Assembly: GCA_903946925.1 (NCBI GenBank)
Contig: CAJAXK010000228.1
Coordinates: 1-38,694, forward strand
Length of the DNA stretch: 38,694 bases
Source: an uncultured Bacteroidales bacterium
GTDB taxonomy: Bacteria; Bacteroidota; Bacteroidia; Bacteroidales; UBA4417
Direction of reading: 5' to 3'
The stretch's first letter is position 1; every line of letters begins with the position of its first letter. The translations under genes were made by a program, and so were the position numbers. Positions 17,055-26,532 of the stretch are shown in pieces. The notes beneath the pieces are model-generated. The model was not told the DNA's origin, did not search any database, and was given only the letters and a program-made list of their open reading frames with translations.

Positions 17055-18311
17055 TTAGGTGTTTATAGTAAAATAAAAAATTGCACCTTTCCCTTTTTCC
17101 GACTCGGCCCAAATACTGCCATTGTGTTTTTCTATAATACGCTTTACGGTACTCAAACCGACCCCTGTTCCTTGGAATTCGTTGTTAGAATGTAAGCGGA
17201 TAAAAGGACTGAAAAGCTTTTCTGCTTTTTCCATATCAAACCCGGCACCATTATCGGCAATAAACAATGTAGTAATTCCTTCCAATTCAACTTTTCCGAA
17301 CGAAATCTCTGCATTTTCGACCTTGCCGCTGTATTTCCATGCATTGCCCAAAAGGTTGTTTAACACAACTTGTATCAATTTTTGGTCGGCATTCACAACA
17401 ATATCCTCCTGAACATTCACATTAACAATCCTTTCGGGGTTGCGCATTTTTAAATCAGCAACAATTTCGGAAGCCATTTTGCTTAAATCAACGCTTTCCA
17501 GAGTAATATCTGCAAGGCCTGAACGTGAATATTGCAAAAGATCATCAATCAACTGAGCCATCTTATACCCCGATTCGAGAATCCATTGAATATAGTTTTT
17601 TGCAACATCGTCCATATTTTTACTGTCCGACAACAACAAAGTGGCAAAGCCGACAACCCCGCTAAGAGGAGACCTCAAATCGTGCGAAACGGTCCGGGCA
17701 AAAGCTTCCAGTTCCTGGTTTGCCGAAATAAGGTTTTCGTTCGATCGCTGCAGTTGCAACTGGGCTTCTATCAAATCTTCGTTGCGGTGAATAGCAGCTT
17801 CGTAAACGGAAAGCAAAAGGTCGAGAATTTGTTTTTTATCAGAATTTATTTGATACTTAGTACCCTGGAACATAATTTCGATAACCATATCGCCACTTCC
17901 GATCCGGCGCATTTGGTTGTTAGCCAACAAGTAATAAATTCGCGATAACAAATACTGCTCATCGTAGGGCTTAGTGATAAAATTATCGGCACCTGCTTGC
18001 AAACCCTTAATAATATCGAGTGGATCGCTTAGGGAAGTAAGTAAAATTACAGGGATGTCGTTTAGGTCTGGGTCGGATTTAATCTTAGTGCAAAATTCAT
18101 AGCCATCCATCCCGGGCATAATAATATCACTGATTATCAGAACGGGTTTTCGTGCCTTTGCTGCTTGTAATGCATCGGCCCCATTACTGCATATTTCGCA
18201 GTTGATATCGTTGGTATCAAGGAAATGTTTTAACCTTTTAGCCTGAACCGGGGAATCCTCGGCAGCTAAAATATAGTGGTCGCCAAGATTTAGATGAATG
18301 GATGATTGCAT
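17055..18311 (-). CDS. REC-HisKA-HATPase hybrid kinase, output protein of the chemosensory cluster
   Basis: A 418-residue soluble protein with no membrane segment. An N-terminal receiver (about 12-128) has the acidic pocket AAEDS, phospho-acceptor D62 (SDIIMPGMDG) and K114. A short linker/coiled coil (155-205) leads to the HisKA dimer with H210 (SHDLRSPLSG), and then a HATPase with N323 (NNLLGNAWKYSG), DNGAG (353-357) and GTGVGLS (381-387). All catalytic residues are present. It starts 6 bp after the cheB stop, so it is very probably co-translated with the cluster. In Wsp systems this position is held by the REC-GGDEF cyclase WspR. Here, phosphorylation by CheA would instead be expected to control a kinase whose own target is unknown. 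Confidence 0.92.
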   Translation of the reverse strand: MQSSIHLNLGDHYILAAEDSPVQAKRLKHFLDTNDINCEICSNGADALQAAKARKPVLIISDIIMPGMDGYEFCTKIKSDPDLNDIPVILLTSLSDPLDIIKGLQAGADNFITKPYDEQYLLSRIYYLLANNQMRRIGSGDMVIEIMFQGTKYQINSDKKQILDLLLSVYEAAIHRNEDLIEAQLQLQRSNENLISANQELEAFARTVSHDLRSPLSGVVGFATLLLSDSKNMDDVAKNYIQWILESGYKMAQLIDDLLQYSRSGLADITLESVDLSKMASEIVADLKMRNPERIVNVNVQEDIVVNADQKLIQVVLNNLLGNAWKYSGKVENAEISFGKVELEGITTLFIADNGAGFDMEKAEKLFSPFIRLHSNNEFQGTGVGLSTVKRIIEKHNGSIWAESEKGKGAIFYFTINT

Positions 18312-18317
18312 GTTTTT

Positions 18318-19379
18318 TTATTTTATTAAGTCAGTAATTTCTTTTATCATGTCGGTTGGGCTCATTATTTTGCTTGCTGCACCTAATTTAACAGCCTCGC
18401 CGGGCATGCCAAAAACAAGGCAGCTTTGCTCGCTTTGCACTATTGTATGTGCCCCAATTTCGTATAAGGTCTTTAATTCAGCTGCTCCATCCTTTCCCAT
18501 TCCCGATAAAAGTACTGCAATTAGGTTTTTCCCATAAACCTTGGCTGCGCTCTGAAAAAGAATGGCAACTGCTGGCCGGAGTCCTTTAATTGGCCCCTCG
18601 TTAATAACTGCAATAACGCCTTCGGACCTCACAGAAAGATGCCTGTCGCCAGGCGGCAAATATACATTTCCCGGAAGAAAAGGTTCTCCATTTACTGCGA
18701 TATGTACAGGTAATTTGGAAAACGTGTTTAGCCATGAGCAAAATCCTTCGGCAAAATTTGCATCTATATGCTGCACAATTAAAACCGGCAAACTAAAATC
18801 GGGTGGCAGGCCTGTTAATATTGTCCTTATTCCTTCGGGGCCACCAGCAGAAGCACCAATTACCAAGACTTTAAATTCCCTTGACCCTTGCATAGCTTTT
18901 GGCGCTGGATATCCTGAAAGTGAAGGTGGGGGAATTTTAAAACCATCAGTATTTTTACGCCTCACCACCTTTACCTCCGACATTGCTTTGAGCATATTCA
19001 AATATTGGCGAGAGGATTGGGCAAACTTAGGATGCCCAGGTCCAAAGGGTTTAGGCAAAATTGTTACTGCACCAGCATCCAAAACTTTTATCGCCAATTC
19101 CACTTCCGAAGTCTGGTAAAAACTGCTTACAATAACTATTGGTACAGGTGTTTTTTGCATGATGTTCATGGTGGCTTCAACGCCATCCATTACAGGCATG
19201 TGTATATCCATACTCACTACATCTGGGCTATAAAGCGAAACAAATTCAATTGCCTGCCTGCCATTGTTGGCAATACCGACCAATTTAAAACGGCTGTCGC
19301 TTAATATCAAACCTTTTAGCAAATTCTGGTTCACCAGGCTATCTTCAACAATCAGAACTTTAATTACACCTTCAGTCAT
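18318..19379 (-). CDS. cheB: CheB: receiver plus protein-glutamate methylesterase
   Basis: A 353-residue protein from the ATG at 19379. The frame extends 23 codons further upstream, but those codons do not belong to the receiver fold. The receiver has acidic VEDS (11-14), phospho-acceptor D58 (SMDIHMPVMDG) and K110. A linker (about 130-165) precedes the methylesterase domain with the catalytic triad S177 (GASAGGPEG), H204 (VQHIDANFAEG) and D297 (SGMGKDGA). It removes methyl groups from chemoreceptor glutamates when phosphorylated by CheA. It corresponds to WspF in a Wsp-type layout. It is separated from cheA by 368 bp that include MITE copy D, so its expression may differ from the upstream genes. 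Confidence 0.95.
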   Translation of the reverse strand: MTEGVIKVLIVEDSLVNQNLLKGLILSDSRFKLVGIANNGRQAIEFVSLYSPDVVSMDIHMPVMDGVEATMNIMQKTPVPIVIVSSFYQTSEVELAIKVLDAGAVTILPKPFGPGHPKFAQSSRQYLNMLKAMSEVKVVRRKNTDGFKIPPPSLSGYPAPKAMQGSREFKVLVIGASAGGPEGIRTILTGLPPDFSLPVLIVQHIDANFAEGFCSWLNTFSKLPVHIAVNGEPFLPGNVYLPPGDRHLSVRSEGVIAVINEGPIKGLRPAVAILFQSAAKVYGKNLIAVLLSGMGKDGAAELKTLYEIGAHTIVQSEQSCLVFGMPGEAVKLGAASKIMSPTDMIKEITDLIK

Positions 19380-19535
19380 GCTCGTAAGTATAAAACCGTT
19401 ACCCCTGCCTGTATTTAAGTTAAAATGCAAAATCCAAATACAAATCAAGACCTACATTTAATAAACCTCGAAATCCCAACAGGGGAATATCCTATTTTTA
19501 TTAAGCCGTAAAGATACCTAAAAAGAAATATAATT

Positions 19536-19735
19536 TGAATCCACTCCTAAAAGTCTTTTTTCGACACAAAGTGTTGCACTGAGTGGCCAATGAGCTTGCC
19601 GATGTGCCTGCCGAAGTGGTGCTAAATTGTTAAGTCCAATAAGTTTATAGTGTTGATTAACAATGCTCTGTGTACCTTTGTGTTCTCAGTGGCGCCGTGG
19701 TTTTCTTTGTTTTTAGGGTTATCGGAATGGACTAA
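19536..19735 (+). mobile_element. MITE-like element, copy D (inside the chemosensory cluster)
   Basis: The element is 200 bp. Ends are TGAATCCACTCCTAAAAG and TTATCGGAATGGACTAA, both slightly decayed. Flanks AATT and ATGT no longer match clearly. The internal module is altered and partly doubled (GAGCTTGCCGATGTGCC, then TGCCGAAGTGGTGC). It lies between cheA and cheB, whose genes run on the minus strand. A transcript crossing it could fold the two arms into a long hairpin. Confidence 0.8.
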
Positions 19736-19747
19736 ATGTTCTAATTC

Positions 19748-22195
19748 TTAAATTAATCTACGTATAGTTTCAACCAGGTTACTTTGCTCGAAACTACTTT
19801 TGACAATATAGGCATTTGCCCCTAAATCCATTCCACGTTGCCTGTCGTCGGCCGATTCCAAAGCAGTTACCAGAACTATTGGCAAATCAGAAAGATTCTT
19901 GTCTTCACGTATTTTGGCCGTTAGCTCAAAACCTGTCATGTGTGGCATTTCGATATCTGATACTACCAAATCAAATTTCTCTTCCTGTAGAAAGCCATGG
20001 GCTTCCTGACCGTCAACTGCGGTTTTTACTGCATAGCCTGCCGATTCCAGGAAATTGCGCAGCATTGAACGTATTGTAATAGAATCTTCGGCAACCAGTA
20101 TGTTTTTTTGCTGTACTTCTGTTTTTGTGCCATCGGGTGAGTCGTCGGCAACAAATTCAATGGTTTTGGTAGTATGTGAGGCCGATTCAATAAGTTCGGG
20201 TATGTGCAAAATGGTTACAATGCGGCCATCGCCCAACAAAGTGGCTCCTACAATATTGGTAACATGCAGTAATTGAGGGCCTAAATCCTTTATCATTCCT
20301 TCGTGTTCGCCTAACACATCATCAACTACAAGAGCAAGTTTTTTTTGCGCCGCCGATATTAAAAGCACCCGTAAAAGTGTTTCCTTATTCTTTTTCATCC
20401 GCCTTACGGGCAAATTCAAAACATCGGAAAGGCTTACCAAAGCTATAGTCTCGTGGTTGTAAATGATTGTTTTCTTTGATTCAACAGTCTTGATGTCAGC
20501 AATATTTACCCGAAATGCTTTTATAACAACCGTGGTTGGGATTATAAAATATTGTTCCGAAGATTTTATCAGGATGCCTTTAAAAATGGCTAATGTTTGC
20601 GGAAGCAAAATGGTAAATGTGCTTCCTTCGCCAGCAACACTTTCGAGATGTATGTTACCGCCAAGTTTTACCACTTTTTCGGCTACAATTGCCATTCCAA
20701 GCCCACGACCCGAAATATCGGTTATAAACGGACTGGTGGAAACCCCGGAACCAAAAATAAGCATAGCCATTTCCTTATCCGACATGAATTGAGCATCTTC
20801 AGGTTTTATCAGCCCTGTTTTTATGGCTGAGCTGATAACTTTTTCCCTTTGTATCCCTCTGCCATTATCACTTATCTGCAACGAAATATTTCTATCGGCA
20901 TCTTGTTTTATCTGGATTTTAAGAACCCCTTTTGCTTCTTTCCCCGCTTTTACCCGGGCTTGAGGTAATTCAATTCCATGATCAATACAATTCCTGATTA
21001 GATGGATAACTGGATCTTTAATTTCTTCGAGGATTCGGCGGTCAATTTCAATTTCGCCCCCATCTATTTGAAGATCAATTTCTTTGCCGTATTCCTTGCT
21101 TAAATCCCGGACAATTTTCGGGACAATTACCAACAATGACGAAAAAGGATAGAGCAAGGTTGTCTTGATATCTATCAACAAATCATCAATCATACGGGAA
21201 GTAACCCTTTGAAAACGGGCAAGTTTTTTTTCAAAACCAAAAAGATCTTCTTCGTGCTTTTTCCTAAAATCTTTATCCCTACCTAAAAACTCAATTACAT
21301 CATCGCCCAATTCGCTTTTATTGATACCAGTAAAAAAAGGATTGCTGTTTGAAATTTTACGGCTCCATGCTGAATAAGCATTTGCATTATCTTGTAATTC
21401 AACAACATAATGGGCTAAAGCTGATTTTATTGCAATCATTTCCTCAGCCTGGCGCAACAAATTATACAATTTTGAAGTGGCAACCCTAACAGTTTCTTTA
21501 TCCGAAATACGTTCAACTGGCTTCTCGATGGGTTTTTCTATAGGTTTTCCGGTTGGTTTATCCACCAAAATTTCAGGTTTTACATCCGGAACTTTCGCCT
21601 CAATTGGATTTGCTTCAATTTCTGCTGGTTTAATCTCTATTACCGCAATACCGGCCTTTGGTTCTAAATTGGCAAGTAAAGCACCTGGCAATGCTTGGTC
21701 GATTGGTGGATCAACCACAGGATTAGCTTTTTCGACTAATTTTAGAGAGTTCAAGGAAATTTTTGGTTGTGGTTTAACATTACGCGAAATACCTCCCAAA
21801 CTTTTAACCAAATTCGTCACATCGGAGGGTTGTACTTTCTTTTGCTTCGAATCTATTTCACTGAGCATCAAATCCAAAGTATCCGAGGCTTTGTACAGCT
21901 CATCAAACGAGCTCGGGGTTAGTACAAGGTTTTCTTTTTTCAATTCATGAAAAACGCTTTCCATGCCCATGCAAAGCCGTTCAATATCAAGTTGGTTAAC
22001 AGCCCTAGCAGCTCCTTTCAGGCTGTGTATTTCACGAAAAATAACCTCAACTTGTTTTTTGATGATAGTTGGGTCTGTATTTTTTTCTATATCCAACAAC
22101 CCACTAACAATAGCTTGCTGGTGTTCAACTGCCTCTATTTTGAAATCGCCCAGCAGTTCAAGTAAAAACGCTTCCTGATCCTTGTTCATCGCCAT
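19748..22195 (-). CDS. cheA: CheA-type histidine kinase with C-terminal receiver (WspE/FrzE-like)
   Basis: An 815-residue protein in CheA order. P1 Hpt has phospho-acceptor H57 in FREIHSLKGAARA. A flexible Pro/Lys-rich linker (about 130-235, with KPIEKPIEKPVE) follows, with no obvious CheY-binding P2. Next come a dimerisation helix pair, the P4 ATPase (HLIRNCIDHGIE, DNGRG, SGRGLGM), a P5 CheW-like domain, and a C-terminal receiver with VAEDS and phospho-acceptor D747 (SDIEMPHMTG). The fused receiver is typical of alternative-function systems such as Wsp and Frz, where it modulates kinase output. The start codon directly follows the mcp stop (TAA then ATG), indicating coupled translation. It receives input from the MCP/CheW complex at the membrane. 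Confidence 0.95.
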   Translation of the reverse strand: MAMNKDQEAFLLELLGDFKIEAVEHQQAIVSGLLDIEKNTDPTIIKKQVEVIFREIHSLKGAARAVNQLDIERLCMGMESVFHELKKENLVLTPSSFDELYKASDTLDLMLSEIDSKQKKVQPSDVTNLVKSLGGISRNVKPQPKISLNSLKLVEKANPVVDPPIDQALPGALLANLEPKAGIAVIEIKPAEIEANPIEAKVPDVKPEILVDKPTGKPIEKPIEKPVERISDKETVRVATSKLYNLLRQAEEMIAIKSALAHYVVELQDNANAYSAWSRKISNSNPFFTGINKSELGDDVIEFLGRDKDFRKKHEEDLFGFEKKLARFQRVTSRMIDDLLIDIKTTLLYPFSSLLVIVPKIVRDLSKEYGKEIDLQIDGGEIEIDRRILEEIKDPVIHLIRNCIDHGIELPQARVKAGKEAKGVLKIQIKQDADRNISLQISDNGRGIQREKVISSAIKTGLIKPEDAQFMSDKEMAMLIFGSGVSTSPFITDISGRGLGMAIVAEKVVKLGGNIHLESVAGEGSTFTILLPQTLAIFKGILIKSSEQYFIIPTTVVIKAFRVNIADIKTVESKKTIIYNHETIALVSLSDVLNLPVRRMKKNKETLLRVLLISAAQKKLALVVDDVLGEHEGMIKDLGPQLLHVTNIVGATLLGDGRIVTILHIPELIESASHTTKTIEFVADDSPDGTKTEVQQKNILVAEDSITIRSMLRNFLESAGYAVKTAVDGQEAHGFLQEEKFDLVVSDIEMPHMTGFELTAKIREDKNLSDLPIVLVTALESADDRQRGMDLGANAYIVKSSFEQSNLVETIRRLI

Positions 22196-23689
22196 TTAAA
22201 GGTTGTATTTCTCAATTATCCCTTGAATTTTTTGTCCCAAATGGTTAAGGTCGGTAGCTGCGCCTTGTGCCTGCCTGATACCTGCTACATTTTGTTCGCT
22301 GGCTTGCTTAATATTTTCCATAGCTGGTACAACCTGCTCCATGCCAGCCATTTGTTGCTGGCTTGATGAGGATATTTGCACCGATATCTGCACTGCCGCC
22401 TCCACATGCTCAGCAAGTACACCAATTACGTTACCACTTTTGGTTACAAGTTGTATGCCTTCGGCTACGGTGCTTGAACCTTTTTCGGTAACATCTACCG
22501 AAAGGTTTACCGATTTCTGGATTTCGTTCAGGATTTCCTTAATTTGGACGGTGGCTTTTTTAGATTGATCGGCCAAACTCCTAATTTCCTGGGCAACTAC
22601 CGCAAAACCTCGGCCTTGTTCGCCAGCTTTTGCGGCTTCGATGGCAGCATTTACAGCAAGCAGATTGGATTGGTCGGCAATATCGGTTACTGTGGAGGTA
22701 ATTTCGCCGATAGAACGGTTTTGTTCCGAAAGTTTTACAACAGTTTCGGCTATGATATTCATTTGCCTGTCGATCTTTTTCATCGACTCAATAACCTGCT
22801 GAACCGACTCCATGCCTTTATCTGCCGAATCGGTGGCTTTTTGCGAACTCTCCATAAGTGCGCGCGCTTTTTGATTGGCAACCATGGCTGTTTGCCTTAC
22901 TTCCTCAACTGTGGTGGTAGTTTCGGAAATTGCGGTGGCAGTTTCTGTTGCACCCGTAGATATTTCGGAAACCGTACTTAGTATTTCGGCTGCTGAAGTC
23001 CCCAAAACGGTAACCCCATTTTTAATCTCGAAAGTGATCTTATGCAACATCTTAACCATCCAAACTGCCATCACAACTGAAATAAGGACTACAATTGAAC
23101 AGAGAAATATCAGGATTAACAAGTCTTTATCGAGGACATTGTTGTTGCTATCCATAATTTCTGAAGCATGTTGATCATGTTTTTCTTCGAGGGATATGAT
23201 ATGATGCTCAATGGCATCCTCAATCGGGGATTGTATTTTTCTGGTAAATGCAAAGGCCTCAGCATCTTTCCCTTTTTCGAGAAGACCTATCAAGACATCG
23301 AAGTTTTTGGTATAATCAAGCTGTAGCTTTTGGATTTCTTTAACTATTTCCAATTCCTCAGGATATTCGTTGAGCCTTAAACTGATTGAATCCATTAATA
23401 GTTTTATTTCAGCATTTAAAGAGCTGATTTTATTCTTTATTGAATCAGCAATACCTACCTGATCGGAAATAATTTCCTGCAACATTATTCCATTAAGCTC
23501 GCTGTTGTGAGCACGGAGCACCGAAAAATCACTATTAACCAAGTACGATTCGTAAATTTTGTCGCCCGATTCATGTATATGATTCATGGATTGATAGGAA
23601 ACAACCGAAACAACGAGAATTGAAATAATGATGGAGCCGACCCCCAATATCATTTTTGCTGTTGGACTGAATTTGGATAAAATATTCAT
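22196..23689 (-). CDS. Methyl-accepting chemotaxis protein (four-helix-bundle sensor)
   Basis: A 497-residue receptor. TM1 spans 12-32 and TM2 spans about 189-212, enclosing a roughly 155-residue all-helical periplasmic domain that looks like a 4HB_MCP sensor. No clear HAMP domain is visible after TM2. The cytoplasmic coiled-coil hairpin tip is at 341-372 (core [15 protein letters not shown] followed by [14 protein letters not shown]), the CheA/CheW contact region. Thr/Ser/Glu/Gln-rich flanks offer methylation sites. The C-terminus (IIEKYNL) lacks a CheR-tethering WxxF-type peptide. The ATG at 23689 has an upstream AAGGGAAAAG site. It corresponds to WspA. The ligand or surface stimulus is unknown. 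Confidence 0.94.
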   Translation of the reverse strand: MNILSKFSPTAKMILGVGSIIISILVVSVVSYQSMNHIHESGDKIYESYLVNSDFSVLRAHNSELNGIMLQEIISDQVGIADSIKNKISSLNAEIKLLMDSISLRLNEYPEELEIVKEIQKLQLDYTKNFDVLIGLLEKGKDAEAFAFTRKIQSPIEDAIEHHIISLEEKHDQHASEIMDSNNNVLDKDLLILIFLCSIVVLISVVMAVWMVKMLHKITFEIKNGVTVLGTSAAEILSTVSEISTGATETATAISETTTTVEEVRQTAMVANQKARALMESSQKATDSADKGMESVQQVIESMKKIDRQMNIIAETVVKLSEQNRSIGEITSTVTDIADQSNLLAVNAAIEAAKAGEQGRGFAVVAQEIRSLADQSKKATVQIKEILNEIQKSVNLSVDVTEKGSSTVAEGIQLVTKSGNVIGVLAEHVEAAVQISVQISSSSQQQMAGMEQVVPAMENIKQASEQNVAGIRQAQGAATDLNHLGQKIQGIIEKYNL

Positions 23690-23710
23690 ACTTTTCCCTT
23701 GAGTGATTAG

Positions 23711-24235
23711 TTATTGTTTTGATTTCTGGTTTACAATTAAATGACTGCTATTTAGCATCTTATCGGCATCGAGTAAAATTACTCCATCGGTTGATATTCC
23801 TATTACCAATTCAGCAGCAATTTTATCGAGTGTGAGTGGTGGCGGGCTAATAGAATCCAATGGGATAAAGCGCGTTCCGGCAATTGAGTCGGCTACAATC
23901 CCAAATTCCATGGTTTCGTTACGCAATATGATTACTTTGTTAAAATCGGTCAAACCCCTTTCTTTCAGGTTAAACTTGATTTTAAGGTTTAAAAGCGACA
24001 CTATTTTCCCGCGCATATTGATTACACCCATGATAAATGGGGGAACACCCGGTATGGGCGTAATTTCGGTTAGTGGCATTACTTCGCGCACAAAATTTCC
24101 GGCCACGGCGTAGCGTTCAGGAATAAGCATAAACTCGACCACCGAAAGCATTTCGCGCACTTCATCCTTTTTATCGGTGTTCTGCCCGGCAATAGCTGCT
24201 GCCCTTTTGTTCAATATTGCTTGTTCATTGTCCAT
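23711..24235 (-). CDS. cheW: CheW coupling protein (second in cluster)
   Basis: A 174-residue protein. After an Ala/Lys-rich 30-residue leader it carries the CheW beta-barrel core: EFMLIPERYAV, then VREVMPLTEITPIPGVPPFIMGVINMRGKIVSLLNL, the standard CheW signature around residues 48-83. It bridges the receptor and CheA. It lies 21 bp upstream of the mcp gene, and 92 bp separate it from the cheR-TPR gene before it. Two CheW proteins in one cluster is a Wsp-like trait (WspB and WspD). This one, with an N-terminal extension, may be the WspD-like partner. That assignment is inference. Confidence 0.92.
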   Translation of the reverse strand: MDNEQAILNKRAAAIAGQNTDKKDEVREMLSVVEFMLIPERYAVAGNFVREVMPLTEITPIPGVPPFIMGVINMRGKIVSLLNLKIKFNLKERGLTDFNKVIILRNETMEFGIVADSIAGTRFIPLDSISPPPLTLDKIAAELVIGISTDGVILLDADKMLNSSHLIVNQKSKQ

Positions 24236-24327
24236 TTTACAGGCTCTATCACTGTTTTACTAAAACTAAAGTTTAAGAAATTGCTTGTTGCTCAATCTTT
24301 TTGTTTCCTATTTATACTTTGCTTTCA

Positions 24328-25794
24328 TTAATTCGCAATCGACATACAAACCATTTCTTTTATCCTTCCGGCGGTAAGCCCCTCGAAACCAGGAACTACA
24401 TCATCAAAATCCATGGAATCTAAAATTTCCTGTGCATTTTCGAAACATCGCATCCCACCTTGTTTCTTGCCTTGCCGTTTTAATACATTCCCTAAGGTAA
24501 TGAGGGCTGAAACATTGTTTTGATCGAGGTATAAGGCTTTGCGGAGTGTAGCTTCGGCCAAAATGAAATCGTTCGACTCTAAAAATACCGTTGCGATAAA
24601 ATGATACGATTCGGAGGTAAGATTGTTTGAGTTGATTAATTTCTTGCACCAAAGCCCCGCATTTTCGAGTTGGCCCATGTTGGCATAACACTTAACCAAA
24701 AGTAGTATAATTTTACTTTCGTCAGGATTTTTTTGAATTGTTTTCAGGCATTGTTCGGCACATTGCACATACATCCCTTTTTTAAAAAGTGCTACCGGGT
24801 CAATTATACCTATTGGTTCTTGGTGTTTTTCAATAGGCAGTGAGCTTAAATGCTTAGGTTTAGCGGGGATTATAGGTTGTGCTTTTTTTATTGGCTTCGG
24901 TTCTTCCCCATCCATTTTAATGTCGAAGAAATAGGATGGGCCTGGAGAAAGTAGTTTAGGCGATTTTTGATAAAAAATGCCGTTGCTGAAATTTATACGT
25001 CGGAAATCCGAAAAATAATCTTCGCTTAACTCGACCTGGCTTGTGATAAGCCAACCATTTTCGACAAGTGAATTATAAAACCTATGGCCTGCGGCACGGG
25101 CTTTCTCAGGTGTAAAGTACATTAGCACATTGCGGCAAAAAATAGCATCCATACAATGAGTTCCTGATGTAGCCGGATCATACAATTCCTCGGCCAGATT
25201 GAGCCTTTCGAAGGTTACCATCTTTTTCAACTGAGGGATTACTTCCCACTCTTTCCCATTTGTGGTAAAATATTTATCCTTTATTGCCTGATCGGTTTGG
25301 CGGAAAGACCAAGAAGTGTACTTCCCATGTATGGCTTTATTTAATGCAAGCAAGCTGATATCCGTTGCCAGGATTGATATTTTCCAATCGTTTATATCGG
25401 GCAGCGTTTCGAGCAAAAGCATTGCAAGTGTATAAGGCTCCTCCCCCGAACTGCAACCTGCGCTCCAAATACGGATTTGCTTTTCTTTGCCTTTGCGTTG
25501 TTCGACAATTTGTGGCAGCACTACTTCACGAAAAAGCTTAAGCGCTGTTTCTTCCCGAAAAAAATAGGTTTCGCCAACCCTGAGTTGTTCCGAAAGGACC
25601 AACAATTGGGAGGCCGGTATTTGAGTGGCTTTTAACCAATCGTTTATTGCACAAATATCTTCGCCCAGATTTAGTTCCTTGGCAGCCAACAGCACCAAAC
25701 GCTCCAAATCCTTCAAGCGGTTTTCAGGATAATGCAATCCAAGAAGCCGGGCTACATTTTCGCTAATTTCGATTAAACAGTGGTGGGTACTCAT
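24328..25794 (-). CDS. cheR: CheR-type methyltransferase with C-terminal TPRs (WspC-like)
   Basis: A 488-residue protein. The N-terminal CheR helical domain contains GETYFFRE (74-81). The SAM-binding motif is IWSAGCSSGEEPYTLAMLL (109-127), followed by DAIFCRNVLMYF near 220. A proline-rich hinge (about 285-320) leads to two or three tetratricopeptide repeats (about 345-470), with cores such as GQLENAGLWCKK and NDFILAEATLRKALYLDQN. It methylates receptor glutamates using S-adenosylmethionine. The TPR tail is characteristic of WspC/FrzF-type CheRs. The ATG at 25794 follows the first cheW stop by only 9 bp, indicating an operon. Confidence 0.93.
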   Translation of the reverse strand: MSTHHCLIEISENVARLLGLHYPENRLKDLERLVLLAAKELNLGEDICAINDWLKATQIPASQLLVLSEQLRVGETYFFREETALKLFREVVLPQIVEQRKGKEKQIRIWSAGCSSGEEPYTLAMLLLETLPDINDWKISILATDISLLALNKAIHGKYTSWSFRQTDQAIKDKYFTTNGKEWEVIPQLKKMVTFERLNLAEELYDPATSGTHCMDAIFCRNVLMYFTPEKARAAGHRFYNSLVENGWLITSQVELSEDYFSDFRRINFSNGIFYQKSPKLLSPGPSYFFDIKMDGEEPKPIKKAQPIIPAKPKHLSSLPIEKHQEPIGIIDPVALFKKGMYVQCAEQCLKTIQKNPDESKIILLLVKCYANMGQLENAGLWCKKLINSNNLTSESYHFIATVFLESNDFILAEATLRKALYLDQNNVSALITLGNVLKRQGKKQGGMRCFENAQEILDSMDFDDVVPGFEGLTAGRIKEMVCMSIAN

Positions 25795-25803
25795 GGTAAA
25801 ATC

Positions 25804-26271
25804 CTAAAGCTGCGGTTCAACTTTTAAAAATTCCTCTAACTGGATTTCATCCATGCAGTTCAGTAGTTTTTCCAGGTCGTAGATAAAAATAATGCCATTG
25901 TTGTCGCGGATTATTTTTGCAATTTTTAGTCCTGGATTAATTTCTTCGGCTTGGTTGATATCCCTTTCCAAGGGTTTCATAACACTTTCCACTTCGTCAA
26001 CTACCAAAGCCAACTTTCTGCCCGAAGTTTTTACTACAATAAACCTATCGTTTACTTGTATGCTTTTAGGAGTAAGTTTAAGGTGGCTCCGCAAATTTAT
26101 GACTGCAACAATATCGCCATAATAATCAATTACCCCGTACACAATTGGCGGGGCATCAGGAATATGGGTTACAGCCAATGCCCTTAGCACACGCTCAACC
26201 GATGACAATGGCAATGCGAAACGTTGCCCATCAAGTGTAAAAGATAATATTTCGACAGTGTTGGTTTCCAT
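25804..26271 (-). CDS. cheW: CheW coupling protein (first gene of the cluster)
   Basis: A 155-residue single-domain CheW: LSFTLDGQRFALPLSSVERVLRA at the N-terminus, then the hallmark IPDAPPIVYGVIDYYGDIVAVINLR and a C-terminal DLEKLLN helix. It links the MCP tip to CheA. It is the first gene of the minus-strand chemosensory cluster. The promoter should lie in the roughly 105 bp between its ATG and MITE copy E, where I find no convincing TAnnTTTG box. The ATG at 26271 has no strong Shine-Dalgarno site. Confidence 0.93.
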   Translation of the reverse strand: METNTVEILSFTLDGQRFALPLSSVERVLRALAVTHIPDAPPIVYGVIDYYGDIVAVINLRSHLKLTPKSIQVNDRFIVVKTSGRKLALVVDEVESVMKPLERDINQAEEINPGLKIAKIIRDNNGIIFIYDLEKLLNCMDEIQLEEFLKVEPQL

Positions 26272-26379
26272 TTCAAATATTTTTAGGTTTTAAACTTGAT
26301 TCAATTTTTCTTTTTTCGTTTGCCCCGCAATACTTTTCCTTACGGAGAATTAAAAAAGCAAGGTTTGAAATTGAAATGA

Positions 26380-26532
26380 TGAGTCCACTCCAAAAAGTCT
26401 TTTTTCGCCACAAAGGCACCAAGCCTCTAAGTTTCACAAAGTTTATAGTGCTGATTAACAACACTCTGTGTACCTCTGTGTCCTCTGTGCCTCCGTGGTT
26501 TTCTTTTTTTTAGGGTTTTCGGAGTGGACTCA
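26380..26532 (+). mobile_element. MITE-like element, copy E (shortest, best preserved)
   Basis: The element is 153 bp: TGAGTCCACTCCAAAAAG at the left and TTTTCGGAGTGGACTCA at the right, with perfect flanking duplication ATGA (26376-26379 and 26533-26536). Inner arms GCCACAAAGGCAC and GTGCCTCCGTGG are a second, imperfect inverted pair. It lacks the internal modules seen in longer copies and so defines the minimal unit. An apparent RRHRGHRGTQ-type reading frame on the minus strand is an artefact of its CTCTGTG periodicity. Confidence 0.9.

Noticed and set aside
21477-21950. 157-codon frame antisense to the CheA linker
   Set aside because: It is the mirror of the Pro/Lys/Glu-rich linker in cheA. 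Repetitive codons keep the opposite strand open, and there is no independent evidence of a gene.
17055-26271. Classical flagellar chemotaxis operon
   Set aside because: No CheY, CheZ/CheC, CheD or motor genes are present, and the CheR-TPR and CheA-REC architectures are those of alternative-function systems.
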